Below, in pieces: positions 17,917-27,033 of a stretch of DNA of 64,000 nt. A program made the position numbers and the translations under genes. Source of the DNA: Peribacillus deserti (GTDB lineage Bacteria; Bacillota; Bacilli; Bacillales; DSM-1321); NCBI RefSeq assembly GCF_002863585.1, contig NZ_PGUY01000031.1, positions 53,316 through 117,315 on the forward strand, in the 5' to 3' direction. Position 1 is the first letter of the stretch; every line of letters starts with the position of its first letter. Below the pieces are notes generated by a model. That model saw nothing but the letters and a program-made list of their open reading frames with translations, was not told the origin of the DNA and did not search any database.

Positions 17917-18032
17917 GCGATGAGCTGAGTTGTGTAAGCCGAGTAACACACCTTTTTGGTACGCACTATGTGGAGTGCGGTTACTCGCCTCAATACGCGA
18001 AAGACGCCTGGGCAACCAGGCGTCTTTTTTTT
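17917..18032 (+). ncRNA. Candidate structured small RNA or riboswitch with terminator
   Basis: About 115 bases with strong nested pairing. CGAGTAAC (17940-17947) pairs perfectly with GTTACTCG (17980-17987). Inside it, CGCACT (17962-17967) pairs with AGTGCG (17974-17979), adjacent to the outer strand. GCGATGAG near 17918 can pair with CTCAATACGC before the terminator, closing the whole domain. A perfect terminator, ACGCCTGG/CCAGGCGT with a GCAA loop and eight T, ends it at 18032. There is no ribosome site or plausible reading frame. It could be a stand-alone sRNA or a riboswitch acting on the GNAT gene at 18114. I recognise no known class. Confidence 0.55.
18003..18032 (+). terminator. Terminator ending the candidate RNA
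   Basis: ACGCCTGG pairs with CCAGGCGT around GCAA, followed by eight T residues. Confidence 0.85.
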
Positions 18033-18113
18033 ATTCATTGACATACATACTTTTTACTTATAAAAATTGGATATACATAATAATCCAAACGTGGAAAATA
18101 AGGAGTAATAATA

Positions 18114-18989
18114 ATGGGACTTCTGTTTGTGAAAGGGTATCATCATGAAGCGATTTTAAGAAATAGTTTTAATGAACTTGCACAACAGATATTCGGCATT
18201 AATTTTGAACCCTGGTATCAAGCGGGGTATTGGACGGACAAATATGTGCCTTATTCTTTTGTCGAGGGCAGCCGTGTAGTAGCCAATGTTTCTGTTAATA
18301 AGCTTGATCTGATGATTGATAATGTACAGAAGAAAAGTATTCAAATAGGGACTGTTATGACACATCCAGAATACCGCGGCTATGGTTTATCAAAAACACT
18401 CATGAACAGGGTACTTGAGGATTTTGCTGCATATGACTACATATATCTTTTTGCTAACCAATCTGTACTGGACTTTTATCCGAAGTTTGGATTTTATCCA
18501 GTAAAAGAAACTCAATTTTCTCAAGCATTAAAATATAATCCAGAAGTTGCTATTCCATATAGAAAACTTGAAGGAAGCAGCCGGGATGATCGGTCATTTA
18601 TTTATGATTTTTCAAATAAGAGGAAACCCATTTCAAAGCGATTTGGGACCATGAATGCACAGGAACTTTTAATGTTTTACTGTATGTATGTCTTTACTGA
18701 CGATATTTACTATTTTGAGAAGGAAAACGTTATTGCAATAGCGAGGCATGAGAATAACTATTTACATATGTACGATTTTATCAGCCAAGGTGAGGCAGAT
18801 GTTGAAAGTATTATCCAATCTCTTTCCCTGCCGGCAACCACAGAGGTTATCTTTCACTTTACTGCGGATTCTCCGGAATTTCCTACTAATAATGGGGACA
18901 ATGAGGATGCGAATGTGTTATTCGTAAGGACTCAAAACCACTCATCCTGGCCCGGAAATGTTAAACATCCATTGACCTCTCAGGCTTGA
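18114..18989 (+). CDS. GNAT family N-acetyltransferase, two-part
   Basis: A 291-residue protein with a GNAT domain in the first half: the acetyl-CoA loop is TVMTHPEYRGYGLSKTLM (about residues 82-99), followed by YLFANQSVLDFYPKFGFYPV. The second half resembles the extra C-terminal domain found in YitI/Eis-like GNATs, but I cannot name it. The start follows AAGGAG. It sits directly downstream of the candidate structured RNA and terminator at 17917-18032, which may control it. Substrate unknown. Confidence 0.83.
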   Translation: MGLLFVKGYHHEAILRNSFNELAQQIFGINFEPWYQAGYWTDKYVPYSFVEGSRVVANVSVNKLDLMIDNVQKKSIQIGTVMTHPEYRGYGLSKTLMNRVLEDFAAYDYIYLFANQSVLDFYPKFGFYPVKETQFSQALKYNPEVAIPYRKLEGSSRDDRSFIYDFSNKRKPISKRFGTMNAQELLMFYCMYVFTDDIYYFEKENVIAIARHENNYLHMYDFISQGEADVESIIQSLSLPATTEVIFHFTADSPEFPTNNGDNEDANVLFVRTQNHSSWPGNVKHPLTSQA

Positions 18990-19024
18990 TTTTTCCTTTA
19001 TCCCTCTAAATTGCTATTTACTTT

Positions 19025-19052
19025 TTGTTTGAAAAGGTGTACTCTTTATAAT
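19025..19052 (+). promoter_or_regulatory. Putative promoter of the S-box transcript
   Basis: TTGTTT and TATAAT, 16 bases apart, about 20 bases upstream of the SAM riboswitch. Confidence 0.55.
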
Positions 19053-19073
19053 AATCAAATAATTTATCAAATT

Positions 19074-19181
19074 AACCTTATCATGAGCGGTGGAGGGACT
19101 GGCCCTGAGAAACCCGGCAACCCTGTTCGAAAGAACAGATGGTGCTAAATCCTGCAGAAGATTACTCTGAAAGATAAGGGA
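19074..19181 (+). promoter_or_regulatory. SAM-I (S-box) riboswitch
   Basis: The conserved S-box core is easy to read: CTTATCATGAGCGGTGGAGG, then ACTGGCCCTGAGAAACCCGG with CAACC, a GTGCTAAATCC segment, and GAAAGATAAGGG closing the first helix against CCTTATCATGAG. When S-adenosylmethionine binds, transcription stops at the hairpin at 19211-19242, so the methyltransferase gene downstream is switched off by SAM. Confidence 0.96.
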
Positions 19182-19210
19182 GAGACAACATATGCTATGC
19201 CATGTATATC

Positions 19211-19242
19211 AACGCTCTTCCTTTTTAGGGAGAGCGTTTTTT
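19211..19242 (+). terminator. SAM-controlled terminator
   Basis: AACGCTCTTCC pairs with GGGAGAGCGTT around TTTTTA, followed by a T-run. It is the expression platform of the S-box riboswitch. Confidence 0.92.
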
Positions 19243-19309
19243 ATATGCTTGAAAAACTGCCGTATAAACGGCTGGAGACTATCTAATATATTATAAGGAG
19301 TTGTCATCA

Positions 19310-20413
19310 TTGACCAAAACATTACTAAGAGCACCATTCAGAGCAGACCATGTAGGAAGCTTCCTACGGCCGGAAAGACTAAAAAAAGCTAGATTACAAA
19401 AACAAAACGGAGAAATAACTGCAGACCAATTACGAAAAATTGAGGACGAGGAAATTATCCGTCTGGTTGCCAAACAAAAAGAAGCAGGGCTGCAGGCTGT
19501 ATCCGATGGAGAATTCCGACGAGCGTGGTGGCATTTCGATTTCCTCGCAGAGCTTGAAGGTGTCGAATTATATGAAGCAGATTCCGGCCTCCAATTTAAT
19601 GGGGTTCAAACAAAAGCGCATGGCATACGAGTAATCGGGAAAGTCGATTTTGGAGATCATCCAATGCTTGAACATTATAAATTTCTGCATCAAATTGCCG
19701 GCGACCATACAGCGAAATTCACCATTCCCAGCCCGAACATGCTTCTGCTGAGAGCGGCGATCCAAGATGGAGTATATGATAGCCGGGAAGAATTATTTGA
19801 TGACCTGGTACAGGCTTATCAAAAAGCCATTCAAGCATTTTATGAAGCTGGCTGCCGTTATCTGCAGCTGGATGATACATCATGGGCAGCATTCTTATCG
19901 GAAGATAGCAGACAAAAAATCATTGCCGGGGGTGACGAACCGAAAGAACTTGCTGAACTGTTTGCCCGGGCAGTCAACGAGTCAATTGCCCAGAAACCGG
20001 ATGATATGACCATTACTATGCATATCTGCCGTGGGAACTTTAAATCAACCTTCATGTCCAGCGGCGGCTATGATTATGTTTCTGAAATCATTTTTGGCGG
20101 ACTAAACGTAGACGGCTTGTTCCTTGAATTCGACGACGAGCGTTCGGGAGGATTTAATCCGCTGCGCCATGTAACCCGAGACGATCTGCAAATCGTGCTG
20201 GGCCTCATCACTTCCAAGTATGGAGAACTCGAACAAGCCGGACAAATTAAAGCAAGAATCGAAGAAGCCAGCCGATACCTTAACTTGAATCAGTTATGTC
20301 TAAGCCCGCAGTGCGGATTCGCCTCCACGGAAGAAGGAAATATTCTTACAGAAGAACAGCAGTGGGAAAAAATCAAACATGTAATAAACATTGCAGACGA
20401 TGTTTGGAAATAA
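19310..20413 (+). CDS. Cobalamin-independent methionine synthase-like methyltransferase (YxjG/YxjH type)
   Basis: A 367-residue protein homologous to the C-terminal catalytic half of MetE. The zinc-site motifs HICRGNF and CLSPQCGF are present, with the family N terminus FRADHVGSFLRPE and YLQLDDTSWAAF. B. subtilis has two such S-box genes, yxjG and yxjH, involved in methionine salvage from methylated donors. The SAM riboswitch directly upstream supports a methionine-forming role. The start is TTG at 19310, nine bases after AAGGAG; a TTG immediately after that site is too close. A terminator follows. Confidence 0.92.
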   Translation: MTKTLLRAPFRADHVGSFLRPERLKKARLQKQNGEITADQLRKIEDEEIIRLVAKQKEAGLQAVSDGEFRRAWWHFDFLAELEGVELYEADSGLQFNGVQTKAHGIRVIGKVDFGDHPMLEHYKFLHQIAGDHTAKFTIPSPNMLLLRAAIQDGVYDSREELFDDLVQAYQKAIQAFYEAGCRYLQLDDTSWAAFLSEDSRQKIIAGGDEPKELAELFARAVNESIAQKPDDMTITMHICRGNFKSTFMSSGGYDYVSEIIFGGLNVDGLFLEFDDERSGGFNPLRHVTRDDLQIVLGLITSKYGELEQAGQIKARIEEASRYLNLNQLCLSPQCGFASTEEGNILTEEQQWEKIKHVINIADDVWK

Positions 20414-20423
20414 GTCTGTGACA

Positions 20424-20453
20424 GGACTCGATCGTGTGATCGAGTCTTTTTCG
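20424..20453 (+). terminator. Terminator of the MetE-like gene
   Basis: GACTCGATC pairs perfectly with GATCGAGTC around GTGT, followed by TTTTTC. Confidence 0.9.
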
Positions 20454-20629
20454 CTTTCAAATTGTATAGTGTATGGCTCGGCTAACAGCTCCTGCAGGCG
20501 GAATTCTCCTTGGTGAACTTATTCATATTTATTAATCTGATCGAATTCTGAGTTCATGTAAAGGTACAGCTACCAATTTACGGGTCCACTCGGTTATAGG
20601 GTTCCTTTATGCATCTACCTGTTATTCTA

Positions 20630-20656
20630 GCCCCACTTTTATTCAAGAAGCGGGGC
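20630..20656 (-). terminator. Possible terminator of the acetamidase gene
   Basis: On the minus strand GCCCCGCTT pairs with AAGTGGGGC (one mismatch) just past the stop, but no T-run follows. Confidence 0.4.
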
Positions 20657-20661
20657 CGACA

Positions 20662-21621
20662 TTATACTTTCAATAAAGCATCATCAGGCAGAAACGCATG
20701 AACTCCTTTGGAAAAATTAACAATCTGGGTGATTCGCAAATCGACAACAAGTGAGGCATAGGCACAGGCTTCAGTCCGTGAGATGTTATAGGATTCTGCC
20801 ATGAGGTCAAGCATAGCATTTAATGCAATCCACATGGCTTCATCCAGGTTTTCATGGAAGCCCATTGTAATCCAGCCGTTTTTTACTTTTGCTCTTGGTG
20901 TATGAATGGTTTTATTTTTCAATACAGTCAGGGTAAGGTCGACTTTTTCCATAGGGCATTCCAGCGCTGGACCTGCCACTTCTCCATCTCCTTGAGCCGC
21001 ATGCCCGTCCCCGGCAGAAAAAAGTCCGCCTTCTACAGGTATGGGCAGAAATAGGGCAGAGCCTGCCTGAAGTTCCTTGCAATCTAGATTTCCACCGCAA
21101 TTTCGGGGAACAACAGTAGTATGTTTTCCCTCTTCGGCGGGTGGCATCCCCATGATTCCCATGAAGGGGTTGAGCTTGACGGCGTAATCAAAATTGCCGA
21201 ATTGGCTTTTTCCGAGCATTTCTTTATGGTCAAGGGAAAAATCAAATGTTACTTCTTTGGAAGCATCTAAACCCAGCTTTTTATTCCAATAGCTTGGAAA
21301 ACCTCCTGCTGAGACCCATCCCCAATCCCCTGGAACGATTTCATTTATTTTTATCTCCAGAGTATCACCCGGCTGTGCATTATTAATGTAGACGGGCCCG
21401 GTTATGGAATGTCCGAACCCTTCAGGCTTGCGCTGGTCCTGAATATCCGTGAATTTCTTCCGAGTTCCACTCGGAACGGTTCGTTCTTCTTCTCCCCAGG
21501 CTGCATCGAGTGTTTTCATAATGACTCTGTCGCCAGAGTTGATCCTGACAGCTGGCTCGATATCCTTACTGAAAAAACCGTGTAATGTGTCACTGCTCGG
21601 GTTAATATAGTGAATTGCCAC
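20662..21621 (-). CDS. Acetamidase/formamidase family protein
   Basis: A 319-residue FmdA/AmdA-type amidohydrolase. Recognisable blocks are INNAQPGDTLEIKINEI, the VVPRNCGGNLDCKEL metal/substrate region, and SAGDGHAAQGDGEVAG. The family hydrolyses formamide or acetamide to ammonia and the acid. The start is GTG at 21621, preceded by AAGGAGG eight bases upstream. The frame is open 69 codons further upstream, but those residues are low-complexity and AT-rich and do not look coded. It is a single gene, divergent from the GNAT gene at 21773. Confidence 0.9.
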   Translation of the reverse strand: MAIHYINPSSDTLHGFFSKDIEPAVRINSGDRVIMKTLDAAWGEEERTVPSGTRKKFTDIQDQRKPEGFGHSITGPVYINNAQPGDTLEIKINEIVPGDWGWVSAGGFPSYWNKKLGLDASKEVTFDFSLDHKEMLGKSQFGNFDYAVKLNPFMGIMGMPPAEEGKHTTVVPRNCGGNLDCKELQAGSALFLPIPVEGGLFSAGDGHAAQGDGEVAGPALECPMEKVDLTLTVLKNKTIHTPRAKVKNGWITMGFHENLDEAMWIALNAMLDLMAESYNISRTEACAYASLVVDLRITQIVNFSKGVHAFLPDDALLKV

Positions 21622-21772
21622 CAAAACCGCCTCCTTATCTTTACTTTTAATAGTAAAATTAATTACGTTAAAACACAACCAAAATATGTAAGAATATTTT
21701 TTATATAAAAAACTAAAGAGCTGATCGTTTTGATACAATAAAAGATAATAGACAGTAACATAGGGGGATATT

Positions 21773-22561
21773 ATGAATAATCTTGATAAGATGCTGGAAC
21801 TGGATTTTAGATATCTTGAATCCTTCACGAACAGAAGGGATACAGAGTGGGGAACGTTCTTTTATAATGTAGATCAGCCTGATTATTACGATGCGAACCA
21901 TGCCCATATACATAAAAACTATATTGATTCTAAAAAAGTGATCGAAGAGACGATCGACTTTTACCATCGGATTTCCATTATCCCTCGCTTTTATATTTAC
22001 GGATTAGATCAGAAGCAGGAGTTTATAGCTGCACTTAAGGAACAAAACTTTGGGTATGAAGAGTTAATATCTCCAGTTCAATTATGGGATAACAAACTGC
22101 ATAATAAGAAAAAAAGAGAACAAGTTACCATAGAAGAGGTAAACGACCTAAATTTTGCGGAAGCATGGAATATTGAACGCAGCATTCCAGAATTAGGCGG
22201 AGAAGTTAGAGGAGACGCATTTGTAGAGGAATACAAGTGTGAGGAATATACTCACTATCTATTAAGATATAATGGGACTGCCTGTTCAACAGCTTGTATC
22301 TTTGAACATGATAATCAGGCGAGGATGGAGAATGTCGCAACCCTGGAGGAGTTTAGAGGAAGGGGATTAATTGGCGACCTGATAGGATACATCCAGGAGG
22401 AAGTGTCCAGAAGGGGATTAACGCATCTCTGGGTTTTTCCCATTTCTGAAGCTGTCGAAAAGGTGTACTGTAAAAACGGGTTTGAAACCATTGCCAGAAT
22501 GAGAACTGGGCATGCCTTTTTAGGCGGAAAGAGCATTCAAGAAATAAGGGAAGGAAAGTAG
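21773..22561 (+). CDS. GNAT family N-acetyltransferase
   Basis: A 262-residue protein with the GNAT core in its second half: ENVATLEEFRGRGLIGDLI is the acetyl-CoA binding turn, followed by LTHLWVFPISEAVEKVYCKNGF. The first 120 residues are a family-specific extension with no motif I can name. Substrate unknown. The start follows GGGGGAT about seven bases upstream. It is one of five GNAT genes in the window, and like the others it stands alone. Confidence 0.83.
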   Translation: MNNLDKMLELDFRYLESFTNRRDTEWGTFFYNVDQPDYYDANHAHIHKNYIDSKKVIEETIDFYHRISIIPRFYIYGLDQKQEFIAALKEQNFGYEELISPVQLWDNKLHNKKKREQVTIEEVNDLNFAEAWNIERSIPELGGEVRGDAFVEEYKCEEYTHYLLRYNGTACSTACIFEHDNQARMENVATLEEFRGRGLIGDLIGYIQEEVSRRGLTHLWVFPISEAVEKVYCKNGFETIARMRTGHAFLGGKSIQEIREGK

Positions 22562-22760
22562 TTCAGCGTTATACCTCCTTCTCTCCGAAAGTTGAAGTCC
22601 GAAAAGAGTGTATGGCTGTTAGAAACATATGGCTGGAAGTATTTATCCATATATATTACTCTTATGTAAGAAACTCTTTCCATACATATGGTTGGGATAT
22701 TACCTCGGCATTATTTGTTTACTATACAGCTGAGAAAGTGACAGAGTAAGGAGAGTCAGC

Positions 22761-23195
22761 ATGAGAGTTCTTTTTCCGGTATTAGCATTAATTGGGGGGA
22801 TCGCTATCGCCTTTCAGGCGCAGATCAACGGAGGTTTGGGTAAGAAAGCAGGATCTATTGAGGCCTCTTTTATTTCCTTTTTAATTGGTACAGCCGCTTT
22901 ATTTTTTGTAACCATCTTTTTTGGTAAAGGTAACTTGATTGCTGCGGGATCTGTACCAAAATGGCAGCTCTTAGGAGGTCTGTTGGGGGCCTTCTATGTA
23001 TTTATCATGGTAGTGACCGTTCCGAAAATTGGAGTTGCCTCTACTTTTATAGCAGTAATTGCCGGGCAGATGATCATTGGAGCGATCATCGATCATTTTG
23101 GTCTTATGGGCGGCATAAAGGACCCCCTAACCACCAAAAAGGTAGCGGCATTCCTGCTTTTATTTGTTTCTCTATATTTATTTAATAAAAAATGA
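22761..23195 (+). CDS. DMT family small transporter (DUF606/YdcZ type)
   Basis: A 144-residue membrane protein with about five membrane spans, one DUF606 (YdcZ) unit of the drug/metabolite transporter superfamily. Typical stretches are IAFQAQINGGLGK and FIAVIAGQMIIGAIIDHFG. Such half-size proteins work as dimers, often encoded in pairs; here only one gene is present, so it may be a homodimer. The start is behind AAGGAGAG. A weak terminator follows at 23212. Confidence 0.85.
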   Translation: MRVLFPVLALIGGIAIAFQAQINGGLGKKAGSIEASFISFLIGTAALFFVTIFFGKGNLIAAGSVPKWQLLGGLLGAFYVFIMVVTVPKIGVASTFIAVIAGQMIIGAIIDHFGLMGGIKDPLTTKKVAAFLLLFVSLYLFNKK

Positions 23196-23211
23196 AGTAG
23201 TATCTTGAATA

Positions 23212-23233
23212 GGGATCTTTTTAAAAGATCTCT
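23212..23233 (+). terminator. Weak terminator after the DUF606 gene
   Basis: GGGATCTTTT pairs with AAAAGATCTC and is followed by TTATTTAG. Confidence 0.45.
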
Positions 23234-23306
23234 TATTTAGTAAGAAATAAATTCTGAATTTTTTTAATTTTGTAAATCAGAAGATTAGGTATAAGGGGGA
23301 AGAAAA

Positions 23307-24482
23307 ATGGAGGCTTATAGTTACTACTGTTCCACACGTATTGAGTTTGGTGAAGGAAAGGCAAAACAGCTGCCAGAGATGCTGAATTTCTTAAATCCTG
23401 GTTCCAATTTACTGCTGGTTAGTGACCCAGGGGTTATTCGTGCCGGCCTGATAGCCCCAATTCAGCAAACACTTGAAGGCGCTGGTTTTAAGGTAACTCT
23501 CTTTGATGCAATTGCCCAAAATCCAAGGGATACAGACTGTTTAGCTGGTGCGCAGCTTTTTCGTGAATCAAGAGCCGAGGCGGTAATTGCCGTAGGCGGC
23601 GGCAGCGCAATGGATACCGGAAAAACGATAGCTTTATGCGGACCGAACGGGGGCACGCCATCGGATTATGCAGATCATTTGCGCCCGTACGCCCAGACAG
23701 CTCCCATCATCTGTGTGCCGACAACGGCAGGAACAGGGTCTGAAGTCACCCGTTCCGCAGTGATTACCGAACAAACAACGCATCGGAAAATGACTTTGAA
23801 GCACTCGCTGCTACGGCCGATACTCTCCGTACTCGACCCTTTACTAACGTATAGCATGCCAGCAAGTATTACAGCGGCTACTGGGGTTGATGCACTCGTT
23901 CACGCTATCGAAGGATATACTTGCAATGTGACCAATCCCATATCACAGGCTCTCGGTGCCAGTGCCATGAGGAAAATCGTTTCCTCTCTTCCTGAAGTAT
24001 ATCAAGATGGCGCCAATCGAGAAGCACGGAAAGAGATGCTGGAGGGAAGCCTGCTGGCTGGTTTGTGCTTTGGATCTGCAGATGTAGCGGCTGTTCACTG
24101 CCTGGCAGAAGCGCTGGGCGGTTTGTATGATACACCGCATGGCGTAGCAAACGCTGTCTTTCTTCCTTTTGTTCTAAGTTTCAATGCAGAAGAAAATAAA
24201 GAAATTCACTCCAGGGTCTCAAAAATTATGGGCTTTGCGGCAGAAACGGATGAAGAAGACGAAGCAGTGTCTAAATTAATTAGCGGGATACAAAAGCTGG
24301 TTAGAAGCCTGGATATTCCATATTTACAGGACCTTCCGGGAATCAAAGAAGAAGATTTTCCTCGAATTGTGGAATTAGCCTTCAGCAACGGATCCACCCA
24401 AAGTAATGTCAGACCACTCTCAAGAAACGACTATCTCGAAATACTTAAGAATGCTTATTTTTGTAAAGTGAGCCAGTCATAA
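23307..24482 (+). CDS. Iron-containing (type III) alcohol dehydrogenase
   Basis: A 391-residue group III metal-dependent dehydrogenase. The NAD site is AVGGGSAMDTGK (about residues 95-106), with VPTTAGTGSEVTRSAV following. The metal ligands lie in GVDALVHAIEGY and VHCLAEALGGLYDTPHG. It would oxidise a primary alcohol or diol, or reduce the aldehyde, in the cytoplasm. The substrate is not given by its neighbours. The ATG follows AAGGGGGA. It is a single gene. Confidence 0.92.
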   Translation: MEAYSYYCSTRIEFGEGKAKQLPEMLNFLNPGSNLLLVSDPGVIRAGLIAPIQQTLEGAGFKVTLFDAIAQNPRDTDCLAGAQLFRESRAEAVIAVGGGSAMDTGKTIALCGPNGGTPSDYADHLRPYAQTAPIICVPTTAGTGSEVTRSAVITEQTTHRKMTLKHSLLRPILSVLDPLLTYSMPASITAATGVDALVHAIEGYTCNVTNPISQALGASAMRKIVSSLPEVYQDGANREARKEMLEGSLLAGLCFGSADVAAVHCLAEALGGLYDTPHGVANAVFLPFVLSFNAEENKEIHSRVSKIMGFAAETDEEDEAVSKLISGIQKLVRSLDIPYLQDLPGIKEEDFPRIVELAFSNGSTQSNVRPLSRNDYLEILKNAYFCKVSQS

Positions 24483-24574
24483 ATGGACTCCTGTTCCATG
24501 AAGTTTTTACCTTTGGAGCAATATACCCAAAGGTTAAAATATGGATTTATACCGTGTTAACAGGGAGGTGTACG

Positions 24575-24841
24575 ATGAAGAGGAATCTATTATTCGTAGG
24601 GGTCTGCCTGGATACTATTTAGCACTTTTCCTATTTAATGAATAAAACGGCCTATTGCTCATGGATTCTGGGCCTTTCTGTTTATTTTGAGTATCCTTAT
24701 TTCTTTGTTTTTTTCTATTTCGGTTTAAAAGAGAGCCCCTTAACAATATGTATTGGTTGGTCCATTGCCGTTCTGGCTGTAAGTATGGGTTCTTTATGTA
24801 CGTATGGATCCAGTTATTACATAACTCATCTTTTGGGGTAG
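24575..24841 (+). pseudogene. Possible small membrane protein gene interrupted by a stop
   Basis: A good ribosome site (GGGAGG) precedes the ATG at 24575. The frame reads 15 codons, meets TAG at 24620, then stays open for 73 more codons to 24841, with hydrophobic membrane-like stretches such as CIGWSIAVLAVSMGSL. An internal ATG at 24638 would give 67 residues without a ribosome site. I recognise no family. It may be a decayed small membrane protein or chance; no other gene occupies 24483-25190. Confidence 0.25.
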
Positions 24842-25190
24842 CCACTTTAGGGGAAACTATGTAATCTAACTATTATTATACGATTTCCTATTCGGCCTCC
24901 TCAGCAGGTATGAAAGAGTTTTATTAAGTCCAGAAAAGGGAAGACTCCCCGTCCCCCAATAAGAAGAGGAATAGGTACGGGTATGTAATTGCAGCCTATA
25001 AAAAATTGGAGGCAAACACATCGCCTAGGAGGCGGCACAGAAAGTAAGCTTTGAAATCAATTTCCAAAAACGAATGAAAGTTGATTTTAGGCAGGAGCCG
25101 CCAAGTGGGTTTGGTTGTGTGGATAGATGTCCGATTTTGAGACGAGTTGTATATGAATAGCCTATGAGTTTCATATATTCCGTGTTAGAC

Positions 25191-25227
25191 AAGGTGACTT
25201 TATATAAACATATAAAGTCACCTTTTT
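25191..25227 (+). terminator. Orphan strong terminator hairpin
   Basis: AAGGTGACTTTATAT pairs perfectly over 15 bases with ATATAAAGTCACCTT around AAAC, followed by TTTG. No gene is seen immediately upstream, so it ends either an unrecognised short transcript or the remains of a lost gene. Confidence 0.7.
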
Positions 25228-25352
25228 GTATGTCTAGGGGCGTAATAACCCAGGACAATTTCCCATTATTTCTCGGGAAAGCGCAGGAAATGACACATAA
25301 CGCCATCTTTGTCGAAAATTGAAGCTGGAAAGAGAACCGTCCATCCGGGAAA

Positions 25353-25369
25353 TGGGGGACAGTCCCCCA
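25353..25369. repeat. GGGGACAGTCCCC palindrome, copy 1
   Basis: TGGGGGACAGTCCCCCA, preceded by CCGGGAAA. The same CCGGGAAATG plus palindrome sequence occurs 78 bases further on, where the insertion sequence entered it, and inverted at 30290. Confidence 0.8.
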
Positions 25370-25479
25370 GATGAAACCAGGGGAACCCTTTATATAACTA
25401 AGGAAATTATGGATGGCCAAACCCGGGAAATGGGGGACAGTCCCCATACCCATCAAGTTAAGGTTTTACAAAGATTTAC

Positions 25480-25513
25480 AAATACCCCTTAGACTTTGTA
25501 CTTTGGGGTATTT
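25480..25513 (+). promoter_or_regulatory. Hairpin in the transposase leader
   Basis: AAATACCCC pairs perfectly with GGGGTATTT across 16 bases, about 40 bases before the transposase start. Such 5' structures in IS231/IS4 elements limit transposase expression from outside promoters; that role here is inferred. Confidence 0.5.
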
Positions 25514-25554
25514 ACTTTTTATAGATGTAAAAATTTATAGAAAGGATGTTGAAC

Positions 25555-26961
25555 ATGAATAAGACTTCTTTTCATGATGAATTTCAGATTCTTTCCAAGA
25601 CTCTTAGTCATATCTTTTCAGCGGAGTATCTTGAACAAACCGCCAGAGATACGGGATTTGTACAGCGAGAAGGAAAGCTGAAAGCGAAAGACTTCCTGTC
25701 ACTCTGCACATTTTTAGGTGACCATTCCGGGCAGAAAACACTGAACCAGCTCTGCAGCACCTTAGATTCGTACAGAGATATTAATTTAAGTGCCGAGGGA
25801 TTAAATCAGCGATTTAATGAGGGGGCCGTAGCGTTTATTAAAAAGGTCTTTACGGATTCGCTTAGTCGCCAAATCGGAGAATGTCTGGGTTTTTCACATG
25901 CCTTTGACCAATACTTTGACCGTATAAGAATACTGGATTCTTCTGGTTTTCGTCTGCCGGACACTTGTCACGGCCATTACAAGGGCTCTTCGGAGCCAGG
26001 TGTGAAAATTCAGTTGGAATATGAACTCCTAAAAGGGAACTTCATACATCTTGAGGTGCAAGACGGGAGAGAAAGTGATCAAACATATGGACATGCCGTG
26101 GTTAATACAGTGGAGCCAAGGGACTTATGTCTTCGGGACCTTGGATACTTTTCTTTTAAGGATTTAGAACGGATAAAAGTAAAAGGAGCATACTATATTT
26201 CTAGACTCCACGAAAAATCTGCAATCTATGTAAAGAAGGACGAAGGAAACACTTCAAAACTTACAAGGAAACCGGTGTATGTCAGAGTAGACCTAGAAAA
26301 AATTATGGACCAAATGAAATTTGGAGAAATGTTTGAAATGGAAGAGGTGTATGTGGGCTATGATCAAAAGTTTCCCACTAGGCTTATTCTCTGTAAGTTA
26401 ACAGAGGATCAAACAAAGCAGCGGCTTTTGATGAGAGAGAAAAAGGAAAAAAAGAAAGGTGTGAAATACTCACACCAAACCAAAAGGCTCTCAGCCCTTA
26501 ACATATACATTACCAATATACCCGAAGAGTTTATTACTAAACAGGAAGTGCATGAACTTTACAGTCTAAGATGGCAGATAGAAATTTTGTTTAAAACTTG
26601 GAAGTCTCTTTTCAACATTCATAGGATGAAAAAGATGAAACCCGAGAGGGTTGAATGCCATTTATATGGCACCTTGCTTTCCCTGTTGGTAGCCTCGATG
26701 ATCACATTTCAGATAAGATTCATCTTATATCATAAAAGAGGAAAAGAAACGAGCGAGTTTAAAGGAATGAGTATAGTTAAGGAATATTTTACAAAGCTGC
26801 ACTATGCCATCTTTGACCGCTCCAGCCCTATTCCTAGTGTAATAACCAGTATATACCGAAGTATAGAAAAAAACGGTCAAAAGTGTCATCGCTATAGGAA
26901 AAAGACAGTGTTTGATATTTTGGGAATTGAATACAAGAAAAACTGTCGTTACGCAAGTTGA
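25555..26961 (+). CDS. IS4-family (IS231-type) DDE transposase
   Basis: A 468-residue transposase of normal IS231 length. The DDE residues are visible: Asp in RILDSSGFRLPD, Asp in CLRDLGYFS, and the YREK-like C1 block in LYSLRWQIEILFKTWKS with the catalytic Glu. It cuts and pastes the element flanked by the 18-bp inverted repeats. I choose the ATG at 25555, behind AAAGG; an ATG nine bases upstream overlaps that site. The gene is intact, so the element may still be active. Confidence 0.93.
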   Translation: MNKTSFHDEFQILSKTLSHIFSAEYLEQTARDTGFVQREGKLKAKDFLSLCTFLGDHSGQKTLNQLCSTLDSYRDINLSAEGLNQRFNEGAVAFIKKVFTDSLSRQIGECLGFSHAFDQYFDRIRILDSSGFRLPDTCHGHYKGSSEPGVKIQLEYELLKGNFIHLEVQDGRESDQTYGHAVVNTVEPRDLCLRDLGYFSFKDLERIKVKGAYYISRLHEKSAIYVKKDEGNTSKLTRKPVYVRVDLEKIMDQMKFGEMFEMEEVYVGYDQKFPTRLILCKLTEDQTKQRLLMREKKEKKKGVKYSHQTKRLSALNIYITNIPEEFITKQEVHELYSLRWQIEILFKTWKSLFNIHRMKKMKPERVECHLYGTLLSLLVASMITFQIRFILYHKRGKETSEFKGMSIVKEYFTKLHYAIFDRSSPIPSVITSIYRSIEKNGQKCHRYRKKTVFDILGIEYKKNCRYAS

Positions 26962-27033
26962 TAGATCAAAAAAAAAAATTCCTCTTGAGGAAGGTTTATT
27001 AAGTAAGGCTAAATTTAAAAGAACAAATAAAAG

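Noticed and set aside
17990..18012. CGCCTGGGCA at the end of the candidate RNA looks like the conserved tail of the ZTP (pfl) riboswitch
   Set aside because: The upstream ZTP core (a GACTGGCG-type segment and the CCACCGGGGAG-type stem) is absent, and the bases are fully explained as one arm of the terminator hairpin.
25025..25456. A 143-codon minus-strand open frame left of the insertion sequence
   Set aside because: It contains repeated GTVPHFP peptides produced by the GGGGACAGTCCCC palindromes, and has no ribosome site.
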